Positions 1-6,152 of a DNA stretch of 11,626 nt are shown in pieces (position 1 is the first letter of the stretch; the number at the start of each line of letters is the position of its first letter). Below the pieces are notes generated by a model. It saw only the letters and a list, made by a program, of their open reading frames with translations. It made no database searches and was not told where the DNA came from. Source of the DNA: an uncultured Eubacteriales bacterium (GTDB taxonomy: Bacteria; Bacillota; Clostridia; Oscillospirales; Acutalibacteraceae); contig CAKRVQ010000017.1 of assembly GCA_934408795.1 (NCBI GenBank), forward strand, positions 1-11,626. The letters are read 5' to 3'. The translations under genes and the position numbers were made by a program.

Positions 1-44
1 GTTAATTAGTTCACAAATTCTGCATCGGATCGTTGTACACTTGT

Positions 45-107
45 CTTCGGAATCATTATTCGCCGTCCCGAAGAAAAGATCTTATCATACCTAAAGGAGT
101 GTTAATT
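45..107 (+). promoter_or_regulatory. pckG 5' leader: small hairpin and ribosome binding site
   Basis: The leader contains a 6-bp inverted repeat, CTTCGG at 45-50 and CCGAAG at 68-73. AAAGGAGT at 93-100 precedes the ATG at 108 by a normal 7 bases and decides the start. No convincing sigma-A promoter is visible in the 107 bases upstream. TTGTAC at 33-38 with CATTAT at 54-59 is a poor match with a short 15-base spacer, so the promoter may lie before the window. Confidence 0.5.
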
Positions 108-1895
108 ATGACTGAAAACAAAACTGTTCTCGCATGGATCGAGGATATGAAGAAACTGCTCAATCCCGACCATGTGATGTGGATAGACGGCAGCGAAGAG
201 CAGCTTGATGCTCTGCGCGCAGAGGCGGTATCCACCGGAGAAATGATAAAGCTCAATGAGGAAAAGCTCCCGGGTTGTTACCTCCACAGAACAAGACCCA
301 ACGATGTTGCGCGAGTTGAGGACCGTACCTTCATCTGTTCAAGAACAAAGGAAAATGCCGGCCCCACAAACAACTGGTGCGATCCTAAGGAAATGTATGA
401 GAGACTTTATGATATCGCAAGGGGAAGCTATGCAGGCAGAACCATGTATATCATACCTTTCTCAATGGGCCCCATCGGCTCGCCTCTCGCAAAGATCGGC
501 GTTGAGGTTACCGACTCGATATATGTTGTTCTCAATATGGCTATAATGACCCGCGTGGGCGACAAGGTGTGGGAAGCCCTCGGCGACTCAAACGATTGGG
601 TACGCGGACTTCATGCAAAATGCGATGTCGACCCCGAGAAGAGATACATTTGCCAGTTCCCTGAAGACAACACCATAATCTCGGTCAACTCGGCATACGG
701 CGGAAATGTTCTGCTCGGCAAAAAGTGCTTCGCGCTCCGCATTGCTTCGTATCAGGGCTGGAAAGAGGGCTGGATGGCTGAGCATATGCTCATCCTCGGA
801 CTTGAGAATCCCAAGGGCGAAGTCAAGTATATCGCGGCGGCGTTCCCGTCTGCCTGCGGAAAGACCAACCTTGCAATGCTTATCCCGCCCGAATATCTCC
901 GTAAAAAGGGATATAAGATCTGGACGGTCGGCGACGATATTGCCTGGATGCGCATAGGTAATGACGGCAGACTCTACGCAATAAATCCCGAAAACGGCTT
1001 CTTCGGAGTCGCACCCGGAACCAACGCACATTCAAACTTCAATGCTCTTGAGAGCACAAAGAAGAACACTATATTCACAAATGTCGCGCTCAACCTTGAC
1101 GACAACACCGTTTGGTGGGAGGGCCTCAATAAGGACCTGCCGACAAACTGCATAGACTGGAAGGGCAACAAGTGGGATGCCTCTAAATCCAACAAGGCGG
1201 ATAAGTCCACCTATGCCGCACATCCCAACTCACGCTTTACCGCTCCTGCGGTCAACTGCCCCTGCATCTCCGAGGAATTCGATAAGGGAGCCGGAGTTCC
1301 GATCTCCGCTATCATATTCGGCGGAAGACGCGCAAAGTGCGCTCCGCTGGTCTACCAGTCAAAGTCATGGGAAAACGGTGTATTCATCGGTTCCGCAATG
1401 GCATCGGAGACTACTGCAGCCGCAGCAGGCGCGGTCGGCGTTGTGCGCCGCGATCCTATGGCAATGCTTCCCTTCTGCGGATACAATATGGGCGACTATT
1501 TCGCACACTGGCTTGAAATGGGCGAAAAGCTGGGAGACAAGGCGCCTAAGATATTCAATGTCAACTGGTTCCGTACCGATGACGAGGGCAACTTCGTATG
1601 GCCGGGATTCGGCGACAATATGAGGGTCCTCAACTGGATCATCGACCGCTGCGAAGGCAAGGCGGATGCCGTTGAGACCGCGATCGGCTATGTGCCGCGT
1701 CCCGAGGATATCGACCTTACCGATCTCGATATGGATATCGAAACTCTGAAGTCGATACTGAAGGTCGACAAGGATGTCTGGCTCAAAGAGGCGGACGAGA
1801 TCGAGGAGCATTACAAGAAGTTCGGCGATAAGCTTCCGAAGGAACTTGCCCGTCAGCTCAAAGAGCTTAAAGAGAGACTTGCCGAAATGGAATAA
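108..1895 (+). CDS. pckG: phosphoenolpyruvate carboxykinase (GTP)
   Basis: Cytosolic enzyme that interconverts oxaloacetate + GTP and PEP + CO2 + GDP; in anaerobes it may run either in gluconeogenesis or as a CO2-fixing, anaplerotic step. The 595-residue product matches the usual length (about 600) of the GTP family and differs from the shorter ATP type. Visible motifs are the kinase-1 P-loop A249-C250-G251-K252-T253-N254 with the hyper-reactive cysteine typical of GTP-PEPCKs, the FGGRRAKCAPLVYQS block with the ENGVFIGSAMASE stretch following, and PFCGYNMGDYF then NVNWFRTDDEGNFVWPGFGDN towards the C terminus, which form the guanine-nucleotide side. An in-frame start at 33 would add 25 residues that lack family character and a ribosome site, so 108 is chosen. 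The gene is intact and appears monocistronic, with its own terminator about 140 bases past the stop. Confidence 0.97.
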   Translation: MTENKTVLAWIEDMKKLLNPDHVMWIDGSEEQLDALRAEAVSTGEMIKLNEEKLPGCYLHRTRPNDVARVEDRTFICSRTKENAGPTNNWCDPKEMYERLYDIARGSYAGRTMYIIPFSMGPIGSPLAKIGVEVTDSIYVVLNMAIMTRVGDKVWEALGDSNDWVRGLHAKCDVDPEKRYICQFPEDNTIISVNSAYGGNVLLGKKCFALRIASYQGWKEGWMAEHMLILGLENPKGEVKYIAAAFPSACGKTNLAMLIPPEYLRKKGYKIWTVGDDIAWMRIGNDGRLYAINPENGFFGVAPGTNAHSNFNALESTKKNTIFTNVALNLDDNTVWWEGLNKDLPTNCIDWKGNKWDASKSNKADKSTYAAHPNSRFTAPAVNCPCISEEFDKGAGVPISAIIFGGRRAKCAPLVYQSKSWENGVFIGSAMASETTAAAAGAVGVVRRDPMAMLPFCGYNMGDYFAHWLEMGEKLGDKAPKIFNVNWFRTDDEGNFVWPGFGDNMRVLNWIIDRCEGKADAVETAIGYVPRPEDIDLTDLDMDIETLKSILKVDKDVWLKEADEIEEHYKKFGDKLPKELARQLKELKERLAEME

Positions 1896-1920
1896 TCTTT
1901 CCGCTTCCTAAAAAAGGGGC

Positions 1921-2011
1921 GCCGAAAGACGGCAGAGTTTGACTCCCGTCAGCTTAAGGAGAGAGACGGAAAGAATCCGGGAAAGAGCGGGTCGGGAAGA
2001 GAACCGTCGGC
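1921..2011 (+). other. pckG 3' UTR with alternating complementary segments
   Basis: This gene-free stretch between the pckG stop and its terminator carries GACGG at 1928-1932, CCGTC at 1946-1950, GACGG at 1965-1969 and CCGTC at 2004-2008. Each segment can pair with either neighbour, so the helices are mutually exclusive. In addition GCCGA (1921-1925) can pair with TCGGC (2007-2011) to close the whole region. No known riboswitch consensus was recognised. It may be a structured 3' UTR or the precursor of a 3'-derived small RNA. This is hand folding only. Confidence 0.35.
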
Positions 2012-2037
2012 AGAACGGATCAATAATCGATCAACAC

Positions 2038-2077
2038 AGGTGCGCGACCGCCTCACGGCGACCGCGCACCTCTTTTT
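2038..2077 (+). terminator. intrinsic terminator of pckG
   Basis: AGGTGCGCG at 2038-2046 pairs perfectly with CGCGCACCT at 2063-2071. The 16-base loop contains a further short CGCC/GGCG-type pairing, and CTTTTT follows. The distance of about 140 bases from the pckG stop implies a long 3' UTR. Confidence 0.88.
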
Positions 2078-2113
2078 GTCTTGCTGCTGCAAAATGCATG
2101 AGGGCGCAGCACC

Positions 2114-2204
2114 CGCCGCCCACCGCGCACTCTCGCGCGCGACGGGCGGCTTCACCCCTCGCGCAGACCGCAAACCAAAGGGCGGCGCACCCTGCGCGCC
2201 GCCC
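2114..2204 (+). repeat. GC-rich palindromic repeat, unit 1 (module B then A)
   Basis: A 91-base unit. Module B (2114-2151, 38 bases) has a GCCGCCC / GGGCGGC stem around a CG-alternating core. A spacer of about 29 bases separates it from module A (2181-2203), a hairpin with stem GGCGGCGC / GCGCCGCC and loop ACCCTGC. Unit 2 at 2260-2351 differs only by one inserted C and two substitutions. Module B occurs four times in the window with no mismatch, all in the same orientation. This is REP-like or MITE-like intergenic DNA; no transposase is present. Confidence 0.85.
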
Positions 2205-2259
2205 GCATATTCCGCTCACCGCCGAGAATTATGTTGTCGATCGCCGAGCCTCCGATCTC

Positions 2260-2351
2260 CGCCGCCCACCGCGCACTCTCGCGCGCGACGGGCGGCTTCA
2301 CCCCCTCGCGCAAACCGCAAACTAAAGGGCGGCGCACCCTGCGCGCCGCCC
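2260..2351 (+). repeat. GC-rich palindromic repeat, unit 2 (module B then A)
   Basis: Second copy of the 91-base unit, with module B at 2260-2297 and module A at 2328-2350. It lies 146 bases after the first copy, and 55 bases of unrelated sequence separate the two. The near identity suggests recent duplication or gene conversion. The unit lies between the converging pckG and phosphatase genes, where its hairpins could help end transcripts from either side. Confidence 0.85.
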
Positions 2352-2374
2352 TCAAACCCGAACCGTATGCACTT

Positions 2375-2401
2375 GCTGCGGCACATCCCGCGCGCCGCAG
2401 C
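2375..2401. other. stem-loop overlapping the phosphatase stop codon
   Basis: GCTGCGGC at 2375-2382 and GCCGCAGC at 2394-2401 form a perfect 8-bp inverted repeat with an 11-base loop. Its edge overlaps the last base of the minus-strand phosphatase stop codon. There is no T-tract on either strand, so it is not a canonical intrinsic terminator. It could protect the 3' end of the minus-strand mRNA, together with the adjacent repeat hairpins. Confidence 0.5.
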
Positions 2402-3189
2402 TAAAGATATTTCATTATTTCGCCTGCGTCCTTGAGGACCAGATCGGGCTTTTCTGCCGATTTTTCAAGTATCCCGAAGGTGGTTTCTCCGCTCATGACA
2501 AGTACCGAGAGTACTCCGGCGTTCAAGCCGCTTTTTATATCGGTGTAGATCCTGTCGCCGACAACGGCAGTCTCGTCGGGCGTGCAGCCCGCCTTTTCCA
2601 TCGCAAGCTTTACCATCAGCGGCGAGGGCTTACCGATGACATACGGCCTTTTACCGGTCGCATTGTATATCATATCACAGACACTGCCGCAGTCGGGCAC
2701 ATTGCCGTACTCCGTCGGGCAGACATAATCGGGGTTTGTCGCAATGTAGGGAATGTCACCCGCGTTCAGCATGCGGGACACATCGCGGAGCTTGTTGAAT
2801 GTAAGCTCGGTGTCAAATCCCATGACCACGCAGTCGGCATCCTCGGTGCTTTCGGTCAAACCGAGCCCGTTTCGAATGAGCTCTTCCTTGAACGATTCCG
2901 TACCGCAGACATAAATGCGGTCATCTTTGTGCCTCTCACAAAGATACCGGGCGGTCGCCTCGGAGGAGGTCAGAAAATCGTCGGGGGAGGACTCGATCCC
3001 CAGCCTTGCGAGCTTTTCGACATAAGACATTACGCTTTTTGAGGAGTTGTTGGTCAGGAATAAATACCTTTTCCCCACGCGCTTTATGTCGGCGAGCAGC
3101 TCTTTGGTAAAGTCAAACAGACGGTCTCCGAGCAGGAGCGTGCCGTCCATATCAAAAAGAAACAGACGGGTATCCTTTATTTGCTGCAT
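2401..3189 (-). CDS. HAD-superfamily subfamily IIA phosphatase (NagD/AraL-like)
   Basis: A 262-residue cytosolic phosphatase of the haloacid dehalogenase superfamily. Motif I is D13-M-D15-G-T (nucleophile D13, acid/base D15). Motif II is the LTNNSS stretch around T46. Motif III is K187 in VIGKPSP. Motif IV is G211-D212-R-I-Y-T-D217. The TNN motif, the C2-type cap between motifs II and III, and the GDRIYTDI signature place it in HAD-IIA with NagD, AraL and p-nitrophenyl phosphatases. The start at 3189 overlaps the dehydrogenase gene by 13 bases. AAGGAG lies 14 bases upstream, which is long, so translation is probably coupled to the upstream gene. In Bacillus subtilis the related pair AraL and AraM is also encoded together, so a polyol, sugar or glycerol phosphate substrate is a reasonable inference. 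The substrate cannot be read from sequence. Confidence 0.9.
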   Translation of the reverse strand: MQQIKDTRLFLFDMDGTLLLGDRLFDFTKELLADIKRVGKRYLFLTNNSSKSVMSYVEKLARLGIESSPDDFLTSSEATARYLCERHKDDRIYVCGTESFKEELIRNGLGLTESTEDADCVVMGFDTELTFNKLRDVSRMLNAGDIPYIATNPDYVCPTEYGNVPDCGSVCDMIYNATGKRPYVIGKPSPLMVKLAMEKAGCTPDETAVVGDRIYTDIKSGLNAGVLSVLVMSGETTFGILEKSAEKPDLVLKDAGEIMKYL

Positions 3190-4358
3190 ACGCGTTTAAC
3201 AAACTCCTTTGCCGCACGATCGGCATATTCTTCGAGCAATCCGCGATCGTTCAAATAAAAAAGTATCGTGTAGCGGTCCCGCATCTTGAGTGCCCGCAAT
3301 ACGGCGCGTCGGATCGCTTCGGGATCAACCGTGACATTGGGAACATTCATTTCGTCGCAAAACCGCTCGACCTCTTCAAAATAAGGCAGATACTTTTCTA
3401 TCAGGGATTTAAGACGACTGTCATCGGTTTGGGAGTAAAGCATTTTATACATATCCGCGATGATCCGCGTCGCTTCGCACACTTCAAGTCCGTGAAGGCT
3501 CGGCTTCTGACCGTTTGCGACACGCTCAAGCTCCCAAACATGAGAAATAATGTGTTCCGCGCCTGAGGCAGGGCGGGAGTTCCCCGTAAATGCCATGCCG
3601 AGACCGGTCACCATAAAACCTTCCATAATGTTCTTAATGCATTCCGTCTCGCGCGCCTTAAGGCGGTAGCCGGTTGCAAGACATTTGTCGGTCGCTTCTA
3701 TTACCTCATCGGCTATCTCGTGACAGTAGTAATCATTGTGATAATCGCGCGCCAGCTCCCAGTCGAGTATGCCGGTGTATTTTCCGAACATATCGCCGAT
3801 TCCGGAAAGCAGCATATCAAACGGGGCATCCTTCATAACATCAAGATCTGCGATTATATATTTCGGAGTCGTGCACTTTATCGTGGCTTTTGTGCCGTCA
3901 AACAGTGTCGGCGAACCGGCAGAGGCGTATCCGTCCATGGAGGGGGCGGTACCGGCGATCCCGTAAGGCAGCCCCAAACGATATGATACAACACGGCACA
4001 CATCGTTTATCACGCCCGAGCCCACTCCGAGAATAAAATCGGGGTGGGGAGGAAATTCAAAAATGCCGTAATCGGCTTTAGGGTCATTCAGGTGGATCAG
4101 CACATCGCCTATCGCCTGTGCGTCGGGCAGAACATCCCCGGGCAGGATGTGCTTGTGGGAGAACATACCGTGATCCTTCAATAATTGCTCGGCACGGCTG
4201 CCCAGTACACGATATGTGTTTTCGTCACATACCATATAGATACTGCGATAATCTTTAAGCAGCTCCGGCAGATGCCTGATCGCACCGCTTTCTATAATGT
4301 ACTTTTCAAGCGGTGCACGGTGAATACCCATGGCACAACTGCATTTTCTTTCTATCAT
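3177..4358 (-). CDS. araM: sn-glycerol-1-phosphate dehydrogenase (AraM/EgsA family)
   Basis: Predicted NAD(P)H-dependent reduction of dihydroxyacetone phosphate to sn-glycerol-1-phosphate, the stereoisomer used for archaeal lipids and, in Bacillus, for heptaprenylglyceryl phosphate made with PcrB. The 393 residues match B. subtilis AraM. The nucleotide-binding stretch is GVGSGVINDV (111-120), followed by the family signature TAPSMDGYAS (137-146). Likely metal ligands are D189 (GIGD), H269 (SGAEH) and H289 (SLHG). The start at 4358 is chosen because GGAGGG lies 7 bases upstream; an in-frame ATG 16 codons earlier lacks a good ribosome site and the family N terminus. It is the first gene of a two-gene operon with the phosphatase. 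No PcrB-like prenyltransferase is in the window. The symbol follows homology and does not imply arabinose metabolism; a diverged Fe-ADH or dehydroquinate synthase-like enzyme is much less likely. Confidence 0.92.
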   Translation of the reverse strand: MIERKCSCAMGIHRAPLEKYIIESGAIRHLPELLKDYRSIYMVCDENTYRVLGSRAEQLLKDHGMFSHKHILPGDVLPDAQAIGDVLIHLNDPKADYGIFEFPPHPDFILGVGSGVINDVCRVVSYRLGLPYGIAGTAPSMDGYASAGSPTLFDGTKATIKCTTPKYIIADLDVMKDAPFDMLLSGIGDMFGKYTGILDWELARDYHNDYYCHEIADEVIEATDKCLATGYRLKARETECIKNIMEGFMVTGLGMAFTGNSRPASGAEHIISHVWELERVANGQKPSLHGLEVCEATRIIADMYKMLYSQTDDSRLKSLIEKYLPYFEEVERFCDEMNVPNVTVDPEAIRRAVLRALKMRDRYTILFYLNDRGLLEEYADRAAKEFVKRVCSK

Positions 4359-4579
4359 AAAGATCCCTCCGTTGTGATTATTGTTTGTAAAAGAAAGCTT
4401 CGTCACGCAAGCCGTTAAAAACTTTGTTTTGTGTCGGCGATGGGGAAATGCAAAAAAGCTGCGCAGACAATAAAAGCTTCGCCGCGAACCATGGCGAGTA
4501 TATCGGATAAATATATATGTATATATTCGGTGAACGGATCCGACACGGCGGGGGACGGTTTACCCGTGATCGCGTAACG
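4359..4579 (-). other. long untranslated leader of the dehydrogenase operon
   Basis: About 220 bases between the minus-strand terminator and the dehydrogenase start hold no credible gene. Read on the minus strand the region has a GC-rich start, then an AT-rich block with alternating TATATA (about 4510-4525), then a T-rich stretch before the ribosome site. I see no strong promoter here, although TATA-like hexamers exist. If there is none, operon expression depends on readthrough of the terminator at 4580-4622. Confidence 0.4.
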
Positions 4580-4622
4580 AAAATAAAAAAAGAGACGCAA
4601 AGCGACTAAGCTTTACATCTCT
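4580..4622 (-). terminator. intrinsic terminator or attenuator just after a minus-strand promoter
   Basis: On the minus strand positions 4622-4610 pair with 4603-4591 as a continuous 13-bp stem (AGAGA/TCTCT, a central U-G, G-C, U-G block, then AAAGC/GCTTT) with a 6-base loop. A TTTTTTATTTT tract follows at 4590-4580. On the plus strand no T-tract follows, so it works only for leftward transcription. The promoter at 4636-4663 predicts a transcript start near 4629, so the terminated RNA would be only about 45-50 nt. Within the left arm the RNA reads AUG UAA (4618-4613) preceded by GGAG (4629-4626). Confidence 0.8.
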
Positions 4623-4635
4623 GATCTCCATTGAC

Positions 4636-4663
4636 ATTATAGCACGATTAAGACAAAAGTCAA
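4636..4663 (-). promoter_or_regulatory. strong sigma-A promoter, leftward
   Basis: Minus strand -35 TTGACT (4663-4658), 16-base spacer, perfect -10 TATAAT (4641-4636) with an extended TGC immediately before it. The predicted start is near 4629. It reads towards the glycerol-1-phosphate dehydrogenase gene, about 270 bases away, through the terminator at 4580-4622. Confidence 0.82.
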
Positions 4664-4733
4664 GGCGCAAGTTCCGCCATATCGCATAAAACGCATCCGC
4701 TCCCTCCGCACCCCTCCTATGTGCCCGTCCTTC

Positions 4734-4809
4734 ACGGCGCACCCTGCGCGCCGCAGACACACCTCAACCACCGCCGCCCACCGCGCACTCTCGCGCGCGA
4801 CGGGCGGCT
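4734..4809 (+). repeat. GC-rich palindromic repeat, unit 3 (module A then B)
   Basis: A module-A hairpin (about 4735-4754, stem CGGCGC/GCGCCG) is followed by an 18-base spacer and an exact 38-base module B (4772-4809). The module order is the reverse of that in units 1 and 2. The whole 76 bases recur at 5697-5772 with a single substitution, in direct orientation. Confidence 0.88.
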
Positions 4810-5005
4810 CCGTCCTCGGTGCGGACGGTCAAATATCGGGTGTTCGTTGCGCCTTTTGTGAATCGGGGAAAAATATACGGCATTGCCCTGATATGCCGCT
4901 CTCCGAAACAGAGGAATAATACCATATTTGTCAATTTTGATTGTCCCCTCGGAAATACAAAAACGATCCCGCAGCTTACAATGCGTAAAGCATATTACAG
5001 ACGAA

Positions 5006-5034
5006 TTGTCTTTGCTGCCCGGCTATGATATAAT
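5006..5034 (+). promoter_or_regulatory. sigma-A promoter of the orphan gene
   Basis: TTGTCT at 5006-5011, a 17-base spacer and perfect TATAAT at 5029-5034 with extended TGA just upstream. The start would be near 5041, giving a 160-base leader before the ATG at 5204. That leader contains TTGCCG (5058-5063) complementary to CGGCAA (5096-5101) and a CGGATCCG palindrome; no known riboswitch was recognised. The stretch 4810-5005 upstream shows no supported feature. Confidence 0.72.
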
Positions 5035-5203
5035 TATCTAAAAGGGTTAAGGATTTATTGCCGAGAGAAGAAGGGCGAACGGTGCGTACTTGTAACGGCA
5101 AAGACTCGGATCCGAATCCCGATAAGTCGAAAAAATTGCGGTGAGTCGGGGGGAAAAAACGCCGACATTCAAGACACCCAAACATTAAATATAGGAGTAT
5201 ATC

Positions 5204-5551
5204 ATGACCAACGATGCATCATATTCCGATACTGATTATAGTTTTAAAACGGTTGACGAATTTAAGCGGGCGATGTTTTGCGGTACGGAAATCCAATTTG
5301 ACTGGAAGGGCAAAGCGTATTGTATTTTTGCCAAGCTTACAAAAGATGACAATTCACCGGAACAAATGCATATCTGCGAGGCTTGTTACGAAAAAGACGG
5401 TAAGTATTACAATTTATTAAGTAATACTGAATGTGATTCTGATAACGAATTTTGGGCTGATTCCATTGAGGAAATTCTGAATTATGAAATTAACGGTGAG
5501 AAGATCGGAGATATAATAACCCAAGCTGACATTGAGGACAGAACGATATAA
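5204..5551 (+). CDS. small acidic protein of unknown function
   Basis: I cannot assign a function. The 115-residue product is acidic, has no signal peptide and no membrane segment, so it is probably cytosolic. After about 13 poorly ordered residues comes SFKTVDEFKRAMFCGTEI, then an FDWKGKAYCIF strand pair and a C-terminal helix (ADSIEEILNYEINGEKIGDI). This layout resembles the short 'DEF...G.EIEFEYNGKKY' proteins common in Firmicutes, from memory only. Five cysteines are present (26, 40, 58, 61, 77), with C58 and C61 in a C-x2-C arrangement but no second pair for a classical zinc site. AGGAG at 5193-5197 is 6 bases before the ATG, and a promoter lies at 5006-5034. The codons are clearly AT-richer than in the neighbouring genes, and the gene sits between two direct repeats, both consistent with acquisition. 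Confidence 0.82.
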   Translation: MTNDASYSDTDYSFKTVDEFKRAMFCGTEIQFDWKGKAYCIFAKLTKDDNSPEQMHICEACYEKDGKYYNLLSNTECDSDNEFWADSIEEILNYEINGEKIGDIITQADIEDRTI

Positions 5552-5571
5552 TATGCCGCACTGAAGTTTGG

Positions 5572-5598
5572 GTATTACAGTGAAAGGGTATGTAATAC
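5572..5598. other. inverted repeat after the orphan gene
   Basis: GTATTACA (5572-5579) and TGTAATAC (5591-5598) form a perfect 8-bp inverted repeat with an 11-base gap, 20 bases after the orphan gene stop. No T-tract follows, so it is a weak 3' hairpin or a protein-binding dyad. Confidence 0.45.
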
Positions 5599-5626
5599 TG
5601 ATATATCTAAACTTTCGTCAGCCATC

Positions 5627-5647
5627 GCGGCGCACCCTGCGCGCCGC
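5627..5647 (+). repeat. solo module A hairpin
   Basis: A lone copy of repeat module A (stem GCGGCGC/GCGCCGC, loop ACCCTGC) lies 50 bases before the full unit 4. It shows that module A can occur without module B next to it. Confidence 0.8.
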
Positions 5648-5696
5648 TAAAAAGGGAGGGGTGAGGGAAGAATCATCGGTACATATGGCAATACCG

Positions 5697-5772
5697 ACGG
5701 CGCACCATGCGCGCCGCAGACACACCTCAACCACCGCCGCCCACCGCGCACTCTCGCGCGCGACGGGCGGCT
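5697..5772 (+). repeat. GC-rich palindromic repeat, unit 4 (module A then B)
   Basis: Identical to unit 3 (4734-4809) over 76 bases except for one C-to-A change in the module-A loop. It comprises module A (about 5698-5717), the same 18-base spacer and an exact 38-base module B (5735-5772). Units 3 and 4 are direct repeats 963 bases apart that bracket the AT-rich orphan gene. Confidence 0.88.
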
Positions 5773-5773
5773 T

Positions 5774-6060
5774 AACGCTGCCTGCAAACCCAAACCCGCG
5801 AGGCGGAACGCCCGCCAACCCCGCACCGCGCCTATTTCCAACCGCCCGCTAACCCCGCCGCGCCCATATCCAACCGTCCGCCGTCTGCATACCGCGCCCG
5901 CAGCTCGACCGTCCGCTCGCCGCAGCTTACCGTCCGCCTGCTTTCCGCTCGACCGTCCTCCCGACGCAGCCCGACCGTTCTTTCGACAAACCTCCTGTCT
6001 TCTTCTCGACCGCCCGACAGACCGCTCCGCTGCGCTCGCAAAGCCCGCCGCCGACTGCTG
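5774..6060 (+). other. C-rich, G-poor gene-free stretch with spaced ACCGYYC motifs
   Basis: No gene is supported here. By hand count, 5821-6060 has about 116 C and 50 G in 240 bases. Motifs of the form ACCG(T/C)(C/T)C recur at about 5841, 5873, 5908, 5929, 5952, 5974 and 6009, so the gaps are 32, 35, 21, 23, 22 and 35, close to two or three helical turns. A C-rich, G-poor, pyrimidine-rich RNA is the classical description of a Rho utilisation site, so Rho-dependent termination upstream of the liv promoter is one reading. Degenerate repeat decay is another. Confidence 0.4.
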
Positions 6061-6152
6061 AGGAAACCGTGGCTATCCTCGCACGGTTTAGCACTTTAAA
6101 GTATCAAATATGCACAACTCTCGGATAAATACACAATAAATTATTTGTCCTT

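Noticed and set aside
33..107. N-terminal extension of pckG from 33
   Set aside because: The extra 25 residues are not PEPCK-like, and AAAGGAGT supports the ATG at 108.
588..1811. Long antisense ORFs within pckG (588-1031 and 1365-1811, minus; 1177-1623, plus)
   Set aside because: Out-of-frame shadows of a clear, intact pckG.
2114..2351. CRISPR array
   Set aside because: Only two adjacent units of about 91 bases with one 55-base interval, long internal palindromes, and further copies elsewhere; no cas gene.
1939..2435. Overlapping short ORFs on both strands across the repeats (for example 2040-2435 + and 2152-2355 -), with repeated AARRVRR and PPVARESARWAA peptides
   Set aside because: They are translations of the palindromic GC-rich repeat in several frames, recur wherever module B occurs, and lack ribosome sites. 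Stop-free frames are expected in such GC-rich DNA.
4415..5028. Short ORFs at 4415-4600 (-), 4560-4760 (-), 4719-4919 (+) and 4819-5028 (+)
   Set aside because: They run through the promoter/terminator unit or repeat unit 3, have no ribosome site, and have no recognisable protein character.
5832..6041. 69-codon Arg-rich ORF on the minus strand with internal similarity (ERTV/RRTV)
   Set aside because: It starts with TTG, has no ribosome site or promoter, and its repetitiveness follows from the ACCGYYC DNA motifs.
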